DNA of 64,000 nucleotides from Cryptomeria japonica (taxonomy: Eukaryota; Streptophyta; Pinopsida; Cupressales; Cupressaceae). Below the pieces are notes generated by a model. It was not told where the DNA came from. It saw nothing but the letters and a program-made list of their open reading frames with translations, and made no database searches. Below, piece after piece: positions 35,391 to 47,720 of this stretch (positions within the stretch are counted from its first letter, which is position 1; the number at the start of each line of letters is the position of its first letter). The translations under genes and the position numbers were made by a program. The stretch spans positions 341,858,717 to 341,922,716 of the forward strand of contig NC_081414.1 of assembly GCF_030272615.1 (NCBI RefSeq), read 5' to 3'.

Positions 35391-35943
35391 TTAATTCAAG
35401 TTTAGCTTTCTTCTACAAAGTGATTCCAATCATTCTTATTCACGTGGATTGAAGAGGAGTCTTGATTTTAGGGATGTATTTGACATGGACTATTTAGACA
35501 TGTATGTTTTAGTACATTTCAGTATTTTCATGAAATAGATCTCTTTATATATGTTTTAGTATTTCATGTCTCTATATATATGGATATGCGAGCTAGATAT
35601 ATACATATGAACTTTATATGCTTCAATATTTTATGTCTTATTGTTTCATGGACTTTATATACATTTTGGTATTTTATATGTGTTATTATTTCAATATTTT
35701 TATGAATGATTATTTCTACTTAGATATATATACTTTATGTTAATTAAAAATCACAACTTCAATCATAGTTCATTAAAGTTACAATTTATGGTAGATGGAT
35801 CAATGCCTTGTATTTTATTTCCCTCTTCAAATGATTTTCCCATTAATACATGGGTTGCCTTTCACATCTTTGTTTCTCTGCTATCACCCTTGATCATTTC
35901 CCAAGCATTACTTTTCCCACCCATGATTTTACAAATCTGATGC
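35391..35943. other. AT-rich spacer
   Basis: TTTTAGTATTT and TATATATG phrases repeat between 35500 and 35700. I see no gene. Confidence 0.4.
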
Positions 35944-36123
35944 ATTTTGAGAAGGGCTTTCTATTCTCATTTATGTCAGCAAATTGCTCCTTTTGCTCAG
36001 GGCATCAACAACTTTATTTGACTTCCCGCTTCTATGCTTCAAAACAAAAGTGTAACTTTGTAAGTACTCTACCCATCTCATATGTCTTTGATTCAACTTA
36101 CCTTGATTGTTCATTGATAGTTC
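35944..36123 (-). pseudogene. pol: Relic of chromovirus RNase H
   Basis: The minus-strand frame reads NNQGKLNQRHMRWVEYLQSY, then TFVLKHRSGKSNKVVDALSK and RSNLL. It matches the segment at 46990-47115 in the larger chromovirus almost residue for residue. It is cut at 36123 by an LTR-like sequence and loses similarity left of about 35944. It contains the end of RNase H, with the final catalytic Asp of the VVDALS motif. Confidence 0.85.
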
Positions 36124-36850
36124 TGATACTTAATATAGGTATAGATCCAATAACCAACAAGATGAGAGGGGGGGGGGTGAATCATACAAACTTAATCTTC
36201 CATAAAAACATCAGATTCAACCTCGGTAACATATATATCAGTAATATAACCAAAATTGTCAAACATGCAAACTCAAAAGCATCTAAACATCATAAACCTC
36301 ATAACACCAGATTTAACGTGGAAACCCAAATAGGGAAAAACCACTGTGGGATTTTGGACCCACTAAGAAATATACTCTTCTAGAGTATGCTCGGTTAAAA
36401 GAAAATCCTGTTAAAGATTACAAACACATTGCTAGATGTGACCCGGTTAAGGGATTTCCCTCAGATCTGTTAGGATATTCACTTTGTTAGAAGTGACCTT
36501 GTCAAAGGATTTCAAACACTCAATCAGAATGTCACCTTGCTAGAGGGTTTTACATATAAGACTGTTAAGTCCACTCGGTTAAGAGATTTTCTGTCACTTT
36601 CACAAAATAATAGTAATAAAAATCTATCTGCAACTTCACATCTAAAATGCTAAAGCAGATTCCTATTTGTTCAATACAATCTAGACATAGAACTAATCTT
36701 GTCTATCTGCTGGGCTTCTATACTCTGTTATTCTAATAGGTCTTCAAGCTTCTGTGCTCGGTAATCACTATGTAGCATCCTTGTGCATACACTTGCCCGC
36801 ATTCATTGTTTATCAACAATTTCCTATTTATAAATAATTGGGTAACCACT
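36124..36850 (-). repeat. Partial copia LTR
   Basis: It starts TGATACTTAATATAG inside the chromovirus relic. A G-run with GTGAATCAT (about 36168-36183) and the AAAACCACTGTGGGATTTTGG and CGGTTAAGGGATTT phrases are shared with the LTR at 47721. I find no matching outer end or TSD, so it is truncated on the right. Confidence 0.55.
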
Positions 36851-37573
36851 TAATCTCCTTGATCAAATTTCCGATGATCAATCATAGCCATCAGATCTTC
36901 AATCTTGTCCAGGTTCAATGCATCTTTCGATTTGAAAATGTTTTACCCCACCTTGGAACTTGCATAATAGTCTTGGAACTTGTGCCACATGTCTCCTCTC
37001 TTGGACACTTGCCCTCTCATGAGCAAGGCTCCTTGACACTTGTCACCACAGAGATGACAAGTGTCCCTTCCTCCAACCTCTTCTCCAACTTCCTCAATCT
37101 TGGCCTTTGATATCTTCAGATCAAATCTAGACCGTCGATTCCTACCACCTCAGCTTTGGCCTTGGAATTCTTATAAATATCCCCCATTTTGGAGCAATAT
37201 GGATCCCATCTCATATCAATTTAGGCATCATTACTATAGGCAATTTGCATTTCAATTATCTAGTAATTAGATTTTGGATTAATCATAGCATGTTAATCTA
37301 GTTTCTTAAATCATGCATTTCATATCATCTCCATAATCAATCATGATCAAATAGCTACTCAACTCTTGAGTTATCACTTTGGAGGTCATTGCTCCACTGA
37401 GAGCCCATCAATTCAACACCTTCAAGGTCCTCAAGAATAAAGGAAAATGGGACATTTCAAGGAAGGCTTATGGTTTGCATCTTTGATTTAGTTTTGAAAT
37501 TAACCTTTTCAATTATACTTTATATTGTCTCATTATATGTGTATGCCTCTTATATACTACATTTTTAGCATCA
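36851..37573. other. LTR-like debris
   Basis: It contains TTCTTATAAATATCCCCC (TATA-like, about 37167) and repeated GACACTTG and GGAACTTG phrases typical of an LTR promoter region, but I find no partner repeat. It ends where the copia C 3' LTR begins abruptly. Confidence 0.35.
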
Positions 37574-38412
37574 CAATAAACACAATCGCAAATACACAAA
37601 TTACTTGATTGCATCACCTATTTATACAATTCATTAACCTTAACCTCAAGGTCAGCTCAACACATAAGACCTAATTATAAAATTACATCACACAAAACAT
37701 AAATCCATAACCAGACCAATACAATGTCAGCAAGGATATAGCATGGACCCAAATCAAATCCTCAAATATGCAACACTACAAAATAATTCACCAAGATCAT
37801 CAACAACATGCTACACCACCAAATATGTCGCATAACATGAAGGATACCACCGAACCAATAAAATATTCATTAACATGCACCATGATCAATGCAAACCACT
37901 AAAATGCATATGACATGATTAGAGAACATCAACAAGAAATGTGAATTCCACCACAATCATTGCAACAACTCAAATAATAAGAATCATCATTAACACCATC
38001 ATTGGAGCTTAAGAACACCAACTGACAAACTGAAAGATAGACTTGTGAAGTTCCAAATAATGAACCATCCGACCAGAGGACACACATGAACGTCCCAAAT
38101 ACTTTTCAAAATCTACAACTCAAGATATCATCATTCCAGAGCAATATGAATAAAAAACCACAACTTTGCAACATAGAACACTAAAAACCTAGTCCACACA
38201 CCGGACCACACAACTCAACCAAATCACTTCATAGCATCATAAAAATCATACTGAATCAACTAGAGATAAGCATCTCAAAACCTAATAAAGTGCATCAACA
38301 CATGTACAATAGATAACCAAAACTAACTCTCTACAACAAGCAATTCTCTGCAACACAAGAATATGTTGACATCAATGACAACAACACATTCCAACAACTC
38401 TAATATCCAACA
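37574..38412 (-). repeat. 3' LTR of copia C (partial)
   Basis: It aligns with 43785-44372 (AATAAACACAATCG at 37577 versus CATAAACACAACCA at 43785). It ends AATATCCAACA at 38412, the intact TGTTGG sense start. Confidence 0.85.
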
Positions 38413-38424
38413 ATGTCCCCCTTT
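38413..38424 (-). promoter_or_regulatory. PPT of copia C
   Basis: AAAGGGGGACAT on the minus strand abuts the 3' LTR. Confidence 0.8.
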
Positions 38425-38862
38425 GGCATTGATGGAAACATATGAATGTAAAAAACAATCAATGCAAAGAAATAAATCAACATCCAACAATTTCTCAAAC
38501 TCTCAAAAATCTCCCCTTGAGATCAGCATAAGATATAGAAGTTTTTCACATGCATCTCTCCCCCTTTGAGAGGAATGCCAAAGACACACAAGATCATAGT
38601 TCTCTTTCTGATAATCTCCCCCTTACGATAAACTCACAAATCTGAACAAATGAGCCATGAATTGACTAATCCCCCAGAGCAACAACACCAACTCATCAAT
38701 CTTGATAATAGGATAAGACAATGAAGTCCACCCGATTGATGCAGCTCAAGGCATCTAGTTCATAGTAGGAGGGGTAATCACCCCTAACTTCTCTCTCAAA
38801 TATACAAATGTATCAACAAGAAAAGGTTTTGTAAATATATCAACAATCTATTCCTTAGTAGA

Positions 38863-39000
38863 TGTTGGTAGTAGGCCAACATCCCTCGTGGAGATTCATG
38901 GCATGGTTTAATAGCCTCATGTGGATTCTATAAGTCTAGTGCTTGTATCGGGCATTGACAGCTCGATCTTTTGGTGCAACGACAATCCTAGCTTGTAACA
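38863..39000 (+). repeat. TRIM 5' LTR (138 bp)
   Basis: TGTTGGTAGTAGG... to ...GCTTGTAACA. It contains GTGGATTCTATAAGTCTAG, a TATA-like string shared with the 3' copy. Confidence 0.95.
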
Positions 39001-39068
39001 AGTTGTATTAGAGCTTGGTCACATGTTTGAATAATGCAGGCTGTGGCGAGTGATGCTAGGAGGGGGAT

Positions 39069-39206
39069 TGTTGGCAATAGGCCAGCATCCATCATGAGGA
39101 TTCATGACATGGTTTAACAGCCTCCTGTGGATTCTATAAGTCTAGTGGTTGTATCAGGCATTGACAGGTCAATCTTTTGGTGCAATGGAAACCCTAGCTT
39201 GTAACA
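39069..39206 (+). repeat. TRIM 3' LTR (138 bp)
   Basis: TGTTGGCAATAGG... to ...GCTTGTAACA, directly after the PPT and directly before the GTAGA TSD. Confidence 0.95.
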
Positions 39207-42200
39207 GTAGATACATATTCCAATCTAACTTCTTTCTCATTCACCTTCTCTCTCAAGAAATGAAACTTGATAGGTATATGCTTTGTCTTAGAATGCAACA
39301 TTAGATTCTTAGAAATATTGATATGACTAGAATTTTCTCAATATATAATAGTAGGCTCATGATAAACAACTCTAATATCCTTCAACATATTCTGCATTGA
39401 AAGTACCTGAGTATAGTTGGTAGCAACAACAATGTATTCAACTTTTGCAGTAGATGAAGAAATAGAAACTTGCTTCTTACTTGTCCAAGCAAGCAACTTC
39501 TTTCCCAAAAATAATGCTCCACCAGTAGTGCTCTTCAGGTCATCAACATCACCTGCCCAATCAACATTAGTATAAGCATTTAAAGTGAAATCATCTTCCT
39601 TCAGATACCACAAACCATAATCAACTATTCCCTTTAAGTATCTGAATATCCTCTTTATAGGAGTAACATGAATTTCCTTAGGATCAACTTGGAATATTGT
39701 AGCAAGGCATACACCATTCATAATGTCAGGCCTAGTCTGAGTCAAATATAATAGTCTCCCAATCATAGCTCTATACAAGGTCTGGTTAGCCTTTGAAGAT
39801 TCATCATCTTTGGTTATCTTACACCCAGTCACCATAGGAGTTCCAACAGGTTTGGAATCATCTAACCCAAACTACTTCAACAATTCCTTCACATACTTAG
39901 ATTGAAATATGAAAATGCATTTATCAGACTGTGTAATTAGTAGTCCCAGAAAGAACTTCATCTCACCTATCATAGACATCTCAAATACATTTTGCATATC
40001 ATCAGCAAACTTCTTACTCAATTCATCATCTCCTCCAAAAATAATCATCAAAAAAGACTTCAACAATCAAATATTATCATTATCAATCTTGAAGTACAAA
40101 TTACTATCAATAGTACTTTTATAGAATCCCAACTTCATCAAATACCTATCCAATCTAGCATACCAAGCTCTAGGGGCTTGTTTAAATCCATACAATGCTT
40201 TCTTCAATTTGCAAACCAAATCTGGTTTCTCAATGAAAACTTCCTCTTCTAATTCACCATTCAAAAAGGTTGACTTCACATCCATCTGATATACCTTAAA
40301 TTTTGAATCAGCAAAATATGCGAGAAATAGTCTAACAACGTCAATTCTAGCCACTGGAGCAAAAGTCTCCTCAAAATCAATGCCTTCCATTTGTGAATAT
40401 CCCTTACATACCAGTATTGCTTCATTTCTGACAACTTATCCTACTATATTTAGTTTATTTCGGAACACTCATTTAGTACCAATTACATTCTTGTCCTTAA
40501 GTCTCAGAACAAGTTCCCATATTTTAATCCTTTCAATCTCATCTAACTCTTCTTCCATAGCTTTTACCCAATTTTCATCTTTACAGGCTTTAACAACATC
40601 TTTAGGCTCGATTTTAGAAATAAAAAATGCCTCTTCAATAACAATTCTTCTCCAAGTCATCACACCTTTATTTTTTATCACCAATAATTTGATTCTTGAA
40701 TGATTTAGTCTTACATACCTCGGGGTCTTCTGATTATTTTGATTTTCAGACTCTTGAACTTCTTCACCAGTAGTAGAATCAACATTCACTATTTCAACCT
40801 CTATCGGATCACTCTACTTCATGATCAAACTCTGCACTTTCTTTGAATTAACATCCCGATCATTATACTCATATCCACATGCTCTGATTTGCTTCCCATG
40901 ATTCTCATCAACCTTCACATTTTCACTTTCCACTATCTTTGTCAATCTCTTATTGTAATGTCATCAAGATTTTCTCTTAGTATAATATCCCAAAAAGATT
41001 CTCTCATCAAATCTTTCATCAAATTTTTCTATATCCTCATCTCTTTTTATATAAAATTTTCTTCCAAAGATTTTGAAATATCTAACTATAGGAACATGAC
41101 CAAACCATAGCTTATAAGGGGTCTTACCAGAATCACGTTTTATATGCACCAAATTGAATGTGTATACAAAAGTGCTAACAACTTCTCTCTAGTAGATATA
41201 CGAAACATTTCCTTCAATCATCATAGTTCTAGCAGCATCCAAAACACTTTTGTTCTTTCTTTCAACAATTCCACTCTGTTGAGGGGTTGTCAGAGCAGAT
41301 AACTATCTCCAGATTCCATGCTCTTCACAAAAAGAATATAACTCACCAGAAATGAATTCACCTCCTTTGTCAGACCTTAGGCACTTTAGCTTCAATCTTG
41401 TCTCTTTCTCCACTTTAGCTCTGAATGTTTGAATTTCTCTAGTGCTTCATATTTCTTCCTTAGAAAAGTGACCCACATCATCCTAGAATAGTCATCAATC
41501 AGCAACATAAAATATCTATCTCCCTGCAAGCTTCTTACTCTAGAAGGTCCACATAAATTAGTATGCACAAGATCTAACAATCCATTATATGTATACAATT
41601 TTCTCTTGAATGAAATTCTTGTTTACTTTCCCAATTGACATTCTTTACATATTGGATTAGTAGGCTTCACTATCTTAGGTAGATCTCTAATAGTTTGAGT
41701 AGAACTAATACTAATCATGCAGTCAAAGTTAACATGACACATACTCCTATGACACAACCAACTCTCATCAATGTGAGCAATCAAGCAAATTTTCTCACCA
41801 ACATTCAAATGAAATATATTACCTTTAGTCTTAGTACATGATGCAATCTCTATACCAGAGCTATTCAAGATCTTACATTTCCCATTCCTAAATTGCAAAC
41901 CATATCCCTTATTGACCATTTATCCAACACTCAAAAGATTATGCTTCAAATCTTCAACATATAAAACATCAACAGTATTATGCTTACCATCAAGAGAAAT
42001 ATAACCTCTACCACATATTACACAAGCTTTATTGTTTCCAAATCTCACGAAACCACCATCATACTTCTCTGTATTTATAAATTTACCTTTATCTTCTATC
42101 ATATGATGTGAACAACCACTGTCAATCACCCATTCATCTCTCTCATCAATCTTAGGAGCCAAAGATTTCTCTTCAACAATACAACTTGTAGAATCAATAG

Positions 42201-43270
42201 ATACTAGATCATCTTCCTTGATAGCAATGAACACAAATTCATCTTCACAATTCCCTTTCTTAGACTCCTCATTTGTTACACCTTCATTAGCAATATAATA
42301 ATATTTCTTCTAATATTTATACTTTGGGTTATACTTGTAAGGTTTATCATACTTTGACACTTGTTCTGCTCTTTCAGGACACCTAGAAGAAAAATGAGCA
42401 ATATTATTGCAAGAAAAACATTTCAAAGGCAACTTCCCTTCACACTTACCGGATCCCTTAGGCAATCTTCTAGAAATGAGTTCTTTAAGCTCTTCTATCT
42501 CTCTTTCTTGTTCTTCCATCTCTCTCATTTCTCTTTCATATCTAGACACCCTAGTTGAACTTTCTCCATAATTATACTTCTACTTCCCGAATACAGTAGC
42601 TTTGAATGCAGTCTCAATTTTACCATGTGATTCACCAAGTTCACTTAGTTCAAAAGTAGGAAATTTACCAACTAGCATATATGTTATCATAGTTGTCACA
42701 GTCTGAATCTCATCAATGGCAACAACTTTATGTTTATAAGCAAGAGGCAAAGATCTCAATACTTTAGCCACAATCTCATATTCCTCAAGAACTCCACTGA
42801 CACATCTGATTTTCATCATAAGATCATTCACTTTAGGCATAAATGATGTAATATTCTCATCTTTTCCCATTCTCAACAACTCATTTTCCTTTCAAGTTCT
42901 GCAATTTAGAAAATTTCACATGTTTATCTCCTTCATATAGGGTTTCAATCTTCACTCAAATCTCATGTGTAGTTTGTAATCCCATCACATTATTCATCTT
43001 TGCATCAGCCAGGGCACTCAACAATGCTTCTTTAGCTCTAATATTGATTTCAACATCCTTGATCTTAGCTATAGTAACAAGACCATTCAGATGAATAATG
43101 TATGCATTCTTTGTGATCTTCCAATAATCTTCTCCAAGACAATTCAAGTGAACTTTCATCTGGTACTTCCATATAGATTAATTAGTTCCATCAAACCTCA
43201 AACTCTCCTTGAAAACAACAACTGCCATCCTGAATCTCCTCAAGCAGTCAAGCTCCTTCTAGAGGATTTA

Positions 43271-43282
43271 GCTTTGATACCA
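43271..43282 (-). promoter_or_regulatory. PBS of copia C
   Basis: TGGTATCAAAGC on the minus strand, two bases after the LTR end; identical to that of copia B. Confidence 0.9.
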
Positions 43283-43284
43283 AT

Positions 43285-44372
43285 TGTTGGTAGCAAAGCA
43301 ACAGGAAAACTGAGAGGGGGGGTGAATAAGTTTTCACCAAACTCAAACAAATTAACCTTAACTTCAGATCTCATCATGAACAACAATAACAAAAATAATC
43401 ACCACATCAACAAAACACATAACACACAAAATTTTGATTTGGAAAACCAGGTTAAGGGAAAAAACATGGTGGGAACCTACCCACAATAAAAGAATACTCT
43501 CCAGTAGTATGTGAAAATATTACAATGGGGAATGCACATGCATTCAGGAACACTACTTAGATCTCACTGCTCAAAATAACAAAGGGCTACAAGGCTCACT
43601 TTCTTACCAAGATTAGACAACAATCCGGATTACATGAACATCAAGAACAACATCTCCAAATGCCTCATTACAGTTCCAGTTAAGCACACTGTCTACACAA
43701 AAAATATTCTCTGCTCTTACACACTCTTGAATGATAAATTCACTTGTTTTCACATACAATATTCTCTCAAATCATAAACACAACCATAGACACACAACTT
43801 ACATGATTATATTACCTATTTATACAATTGATCAACCTTAACCTCAAGGTTGACTCAACATAGAAGACCTAATTACAAAATTACATCACATGGTACATAA
43901 ATCCATAATTATACCAATACAATGTTGACAAGGACATAGCATGGACCCAAATCAAATCCTTGAACATGCAACACTACTAAATAATTCGCCAAGATCATCC
44001 ACAACATGCTACACCACCAAATATGTCGCATAACACAAAGGATACCACCAGACCAATAAAATCTTCATTAACGCACACCATGATCAACGTGCACCACCCA
44101 AATGAATAGGACATGATCAGAGAACATCAACAAGCAATGTGAATTCTACTGCAATCACTGCAACAACTCGAATAATAAGAATCATCATTAACACCATCAC
44201 CAGAGTTAAAGAACACCAACTAACAAATTGAAAGATACGTTTGCAAAGTTACAAATCATGAACCATTTGATTAGAGGACACACATGAACATCCCAAACAC
44301 TCTCCAAAATTTTTAACTAAAGATATCATCATTTTAGAGCAATATGAATCAAATACCACAACTCTACAACAT
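43285..44372 (-). repeat. 5' LTR of copia C (truncated)
   Basis: It starts (plus strand) TGTTGGTAGCAAAGC with a G7 run at 43316-43322. Similarity to the 3' LTR stops at about 44372, where chromovirus LTR sequence takes over. Confidence 0.85.
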
Positions 44373-44957
44373 TTGGATCATTTTTCAGAAAGTTATCGCT
44401 ACCTGTTTCTGAGATAGTTTTTTGTTACCGGTTGCCTGGATCTATTTGCATTGGTGATCTACCAGATCCCTTCCATATCTTGTAGAGCCCTGAGTGTTGA
44501 TTCTGATGTTCCTTTGCATGTGGTCGACCTTTTCCTATGGTCTACACTTCATCCTTTGGATTTTCTAAAGGAATTTATTTGGCGGAGGCCAACATTATTA
44601 GTTTTGCACATTAGATCTTGTTCTTCGGGTTTTGATCCTTTTTGGGCTGACCGGATCCCCTTGGATCATAGAAATCATTTTAATAGAGAATTATAATGTA
44701 ATCAAGAAGTTAGACTGAGCATAGAAGATAGATCTTAAGATTTGAGGTCTCGGTTGTGACCTGTTTTATATTTTGAGCATGTTTTAGCAGGCTTGTGAGC
44801 CAATTTCTGTAACCTGGTTGCTACCGTTTGGTTGGAATCAGTTTTCATAATATATATCAATTTGTTTTGCATTGCTTCCATCATGTCCCTATGGTTACTC
44901 TTTCTGACTGGTCTGGATTGGTCTCTTTGAGGTCCCTCCTAGTCGATGACTGCTTCA
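44373..44957 (+). repeat. 5' LTR remnant of element E
   Basis: It matches 59574-60155 with interspersed substitutions and ends GACTGCTTCA. It lacks the first ~3.2 kb seen in the 3' LTR. The ORF 44451-44696 is a shadow. Confidence 0.88.
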
Positions 44958-44959
44958 AG

Positions 44960-44971
44960 TGGTAACAAAGC
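44960..44971 (+). promoter_or_regulatory. PBS of element E
   Basis: TGGTAACAAAGC, two bases after the LTR end; two differences from the initiator-Met complement TGGTATCAGAGC. Confidence 0.75.
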
Positions 44972-45066
44972 AAGCTTTCATTCCAGAGATTGTGTTGTCC
45001 TAAGAATTTTGTTGTAGGGTAGTGGACTATGGATCTGACCTGCAGGTGCAGAGGATTGGCATAAAT

Positions 45067-46070
45067 ATGCAACGAAGAGGAACTAGGAATATTGGAGCAC
45101 ATGGGAATGCAAACCCTACTATGATGGAAATGTTGTGAGGAATAGAAGTCCAGTTGGAATCTGTGGAGATAGCCCAAAGAAGAGGTCGACACATTGAAGA
45201 TGTAAGTGAAGATGAAGGAGAAGAAGCCCTGGTAGAACAAGTAAACCAACTGGCAGTTGATCCGGATGAGGAAAGGTTTTTAAGGGTTTTGAGTATGGCG
45301 AATACTAAACCTCATTTTACTGCACTAGAATATGATGGAAAGGTGGATTCAGATGAATTGATGAATTGGATCTCGGAGATGGAGAAATATTTTGATTTTG
45401 AAAACACTGTAGAAGAAAGGAAGGTGAAATATGCATGTACCCTGTTGAAAGGTCATGCATCTCTTTGGTGGGAGCATTTGTAGGTTGATAGATAGAGAAG
45501 AGGTAAAGAGAAGATCAAGACATGGGATTAGATGGTTGCTAAGTTGAAATACAAATTTATGCTAGCCGATTATCAAGTGAATCTATTTTGAAAGTTGAAA
45601 AATTTGAGACATAAGGAATCTAGTGTGAAGGAATACACTGAAGCATTTTATAAGTTGAATATCAGATCCAGACATGGTGATGATGAAGTTGAACAAGTTG
45701 CAAGATATTTGAATGGATTGCAAGTGTCTATACAAGATGAGCTCAGTTTGATCAAATTATAGAGTGTTGAAGAGGCTTACCAATATGCCCTAAAGGCAAA
45801 AGATAAGCTAAACAAAAGACATGAGCAAAGGCAGAGAAGCAGTGGTGGAAGGTTTTCTAGAGGAAGCTTTCAAGGAGGGAGAGGATATATTGGAGGTAGA
45901 GGAACTTGTACAGATCAGAACAAGGACAAATAAGTGAACAAATAAGGTAAATCATAACAAAAAGATGATAGAAATTTCTACCAAAGGAGAGAACCAGATG
46001 GCTACCAGAATGAGAATTTTGGAAGAGATGAAAAAAGACAAGACAAGAGAGTATTTAGAGGAACTTTCTA
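45067..46070 (+). pseudogene. gag: Gag of element E
   Basis: The start is ATG 45067. An acidic N-terminus is followed by the gag core FTALEYDGKVDSDELMNWI, FDFENTVEERKVKYACTLLKGHASLWWEHL and SVKEYTEAFYKLNIRS. An Arg/Gly-rich stretch (SSGGRFSRGSFQGGRGYIGGRG) comes before a broken knuckle (YKCGGEGH) near 46065. There are at least six in-frame stops and a frameshift at about 46000. The gag at 60156-61288 is a close homologue. It would be the capsid protein. Confidence 0.88.
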
Positions 46071-47720
46071 TAAGTGTGGAGGAGAAGGACATAATGGACT
46101 GTTTGAGCGGAGCCAAATACTTTACAAAGATAGAGTTGAAGATTGGATATCATCAAATGAGGATCAAAGAAGGAGATGAGTAGAAGACAACATTCAATAC
46201 AAATGAAGGATTGTATGAATGCTTAGTGATGCCTTTTGGGTTAACTAATGCACTGATTACTTTCATGAGGCTGATGAATGAGATATTAAGAAATTATTGG
46301 GTAAGTAACTTGTTATTGTATATTTGGATGACATTCTGATTTTCCGTAAGACAAAAGAGGAGAATTTGTTGCATTTGAGACAAGTTTTACAGAGGTTGAG
46401 GGAAGAAAAGTTGGTGATAAATCTTAAGAAGTGTACTTTCATGAATGATGAATTAGTCTATTTGGGATTTGTGATATCTAAGGATGGTTTGATGATGGAC
46501 CCTGAGAAAGTAAAAGCAATTGTTTGAGTGGCCTACACCAAAAGAATTGGAGAGGTAAGATCATTGCATGGATTGGCTAGTTTCTATCGAAAGTTCATCA
46601 GAAATTTTTGTTCAGTTTGTAACCCTATGACCGAGACCATGAGGGGAGATCTGAAGGAATTCAAGTGGACCACTAGAGAAAACAAAATTTTTGTATCGTT
46701 AAAACATAAAGTGACTGAGAAGCCTATGTTAGCTTTACCATATTTCAATAAAGTATTTCAAGTGGATTGTGATGCAAGTGGAACATCAATAGGAGAAGTC
46801 TTGAGTTAGGAAGGGAGAGCAATAGCTTATTTCAATGAGAAATTGAATGATACCAAAAGGAGATATTTGGTGTATGATCAAGAGTTTTATGCCATAGTTC
46901 AAGCCTTGAAGAAGTGGAGACATTACCTATTGCCTAAGGAGTTTGTGTTGTATATAGATCATCAAGCCTTGCAGTATTTGAATAGTTAGAGTAAGTTGAA
47001 TCAGAGACATATGAGATTGGTAGAATTTTTGCAGAGTTACATCTTTGTGCCAAAGCATAGAAGTGGGAAATCTAACAAAGTTGCTGATGCATTGAGTAGG
47101 AGAACGAATTTGCTGATAGAGATGAGGGTGACAACATTAGGATTTGAGGAATTGAAGAACTTGTATGATGATGACCCGGATTTTTCAGAACCTTGGAGAG
47201 CATGTAGAGAACCGATTACAGTAGATAGAAGCAAGTGGCTGGATAACTTCACTCAGGATGGGATGTTATTTAGAGGAGTTTAGTTGTGAATACCTAAGAG
47301 TTCTATGAGGGAGAATCTGATAAAGGAGAAACACAGTGGAGGATTAGCTGGATATTTTGGTATTGACAAAACAATAGCATTGGTGAGTGAGCATTACTTT
47401 TGGCCCCAAATTCATAAGGATGTTTAGGAAATATGTGCAAATTTATAGATTTTGTCAAGTTGCAAAGGTTAGTAGTCATAATGTGGAATTGTATAAACCT
47501 TTGATAGTACTGGTAAGACCTTGGGAGGATATAATCATGTATTTCATACTTAGATTTCCTAAAACACCAAGAGGGAATGATTCTATATTTGTGATAGTGG
47601 ATAGATTCTTGAAGATGGTTCATTTCATACCTTGTAAGAAGACCTCAGATGCATTACATGTAGAAGACCTATTTTTCACAGAAGTAATGAGATTGCATGG
47701 ATTACCTAAGAGCATAGTTT
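46071..47720 (+). pseudogene. pol: RT, RNase H and N-terminal integrase of element E
   Basis: The zinc knuckle of gag runs directly into RT at SGAKYFTKIELKIGYHQMRI (46107), so the protease and the RT N-terminus are deleted. A frameshift near 46300 precedes YLDD (46321-46332). RNase H is complete in motifs: VDCDASGTSIG, YDQEFYAIVQAL, LYIDHQAL, KVADALSRR. Integrase begins with an H-x-H/C-C zinc region around 47340-47470 (frameshifted). The core's first Asp position reads MYF, and VIVDRFLKMVHF follows. The gene breaks at GLPKSIV at 47720, where copia D is inserted. Confidence 0.9.

Larger units (their letters stand above)
38863..39206 (+). mobile_element. TRIM (344 bp) inserted in copia C
   Basis: Two 138-bp LTRs, 38863-39000 and 39069-39206, both begin TGTTGG and end TTGTAACA. 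They are about 87% identical by hand count (around 18 differences). Between them lie 68 bp with a PBS-like TTGTATTAGAGC (39003-39014; two differences from TGGTATCAGAGC) and a PPT AGGAGGGGGAT (39058-39068). The TSD GTAGA is perfect (38858-38862 and 39207-39211). It has no coding capacity, as expected for a terminal-repeat retrotransposon in miniature, which moves using proteins of other elements. Removing it and one TSD copy restores continuity of the copia frame. Confidence 0.96.
38755..43228 (-). pseudogene. gag-pol: Copia C gag-pol
   Basis: The start is ATG 43226-43228. Gag has the knuckle CFSCNNIAHFSSRC near 42400. The protease keeps the DSG site (WVIDSGCSHHMIED, near 42110), unlike copia B. 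Integrase has CKECQLGK and DLCGPSRVRSLQGDRYFML. RT has STFLNGELEEEVFIEKPD (40230), but the YVDD region is disrupted near 40040 (LKSFLMIIFGGDD). RNase H has YGLWYLKEDDFTLNAYTNVDWAGDVDD and SISSSTAKVEYIVVATNYTQV. The end is at TAG 38755-38757. Frame changes occur near 42920 and 41390, and the TRIM interrupts the last 35 or so codons. The replication machinery is now inactive. Confidence 0.9.
37574..44372 (-). mobile_element. Copia element C, both outer ends cut
   Basis: It has minus-strand order and the same family as copia B. The 5' LTR is 43285-44372, with its outer ~150 bp missing. The 3' LTR is 37574-38412, with its inner ~490 bp in sense-3' direction missing. PBS, PPT and gag-pol are present. 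No TSD remains. A TRIM is inserted at 38863. Confidence 0.88.

Noticed and set aside
36124-37573. Complete solo LTR
   Set aside because: The left end is plausible but no right terminus or TSD partner was found.
39001-39068. 5S-rRNA-like promoter (Cassandra-type TRIM)
   Set aside because: GGCGAGTGATGCTAGGAGGG vaguely recalls the 5S internal region but lies between the LTRs, not within them, and is too short and diverged.
38863-39206. Simple tandem duplication of 138 bp
   Set aside because: TG...CA termini, PBS, PPT and a 5-bp TSD show it is a retrotransposed element.
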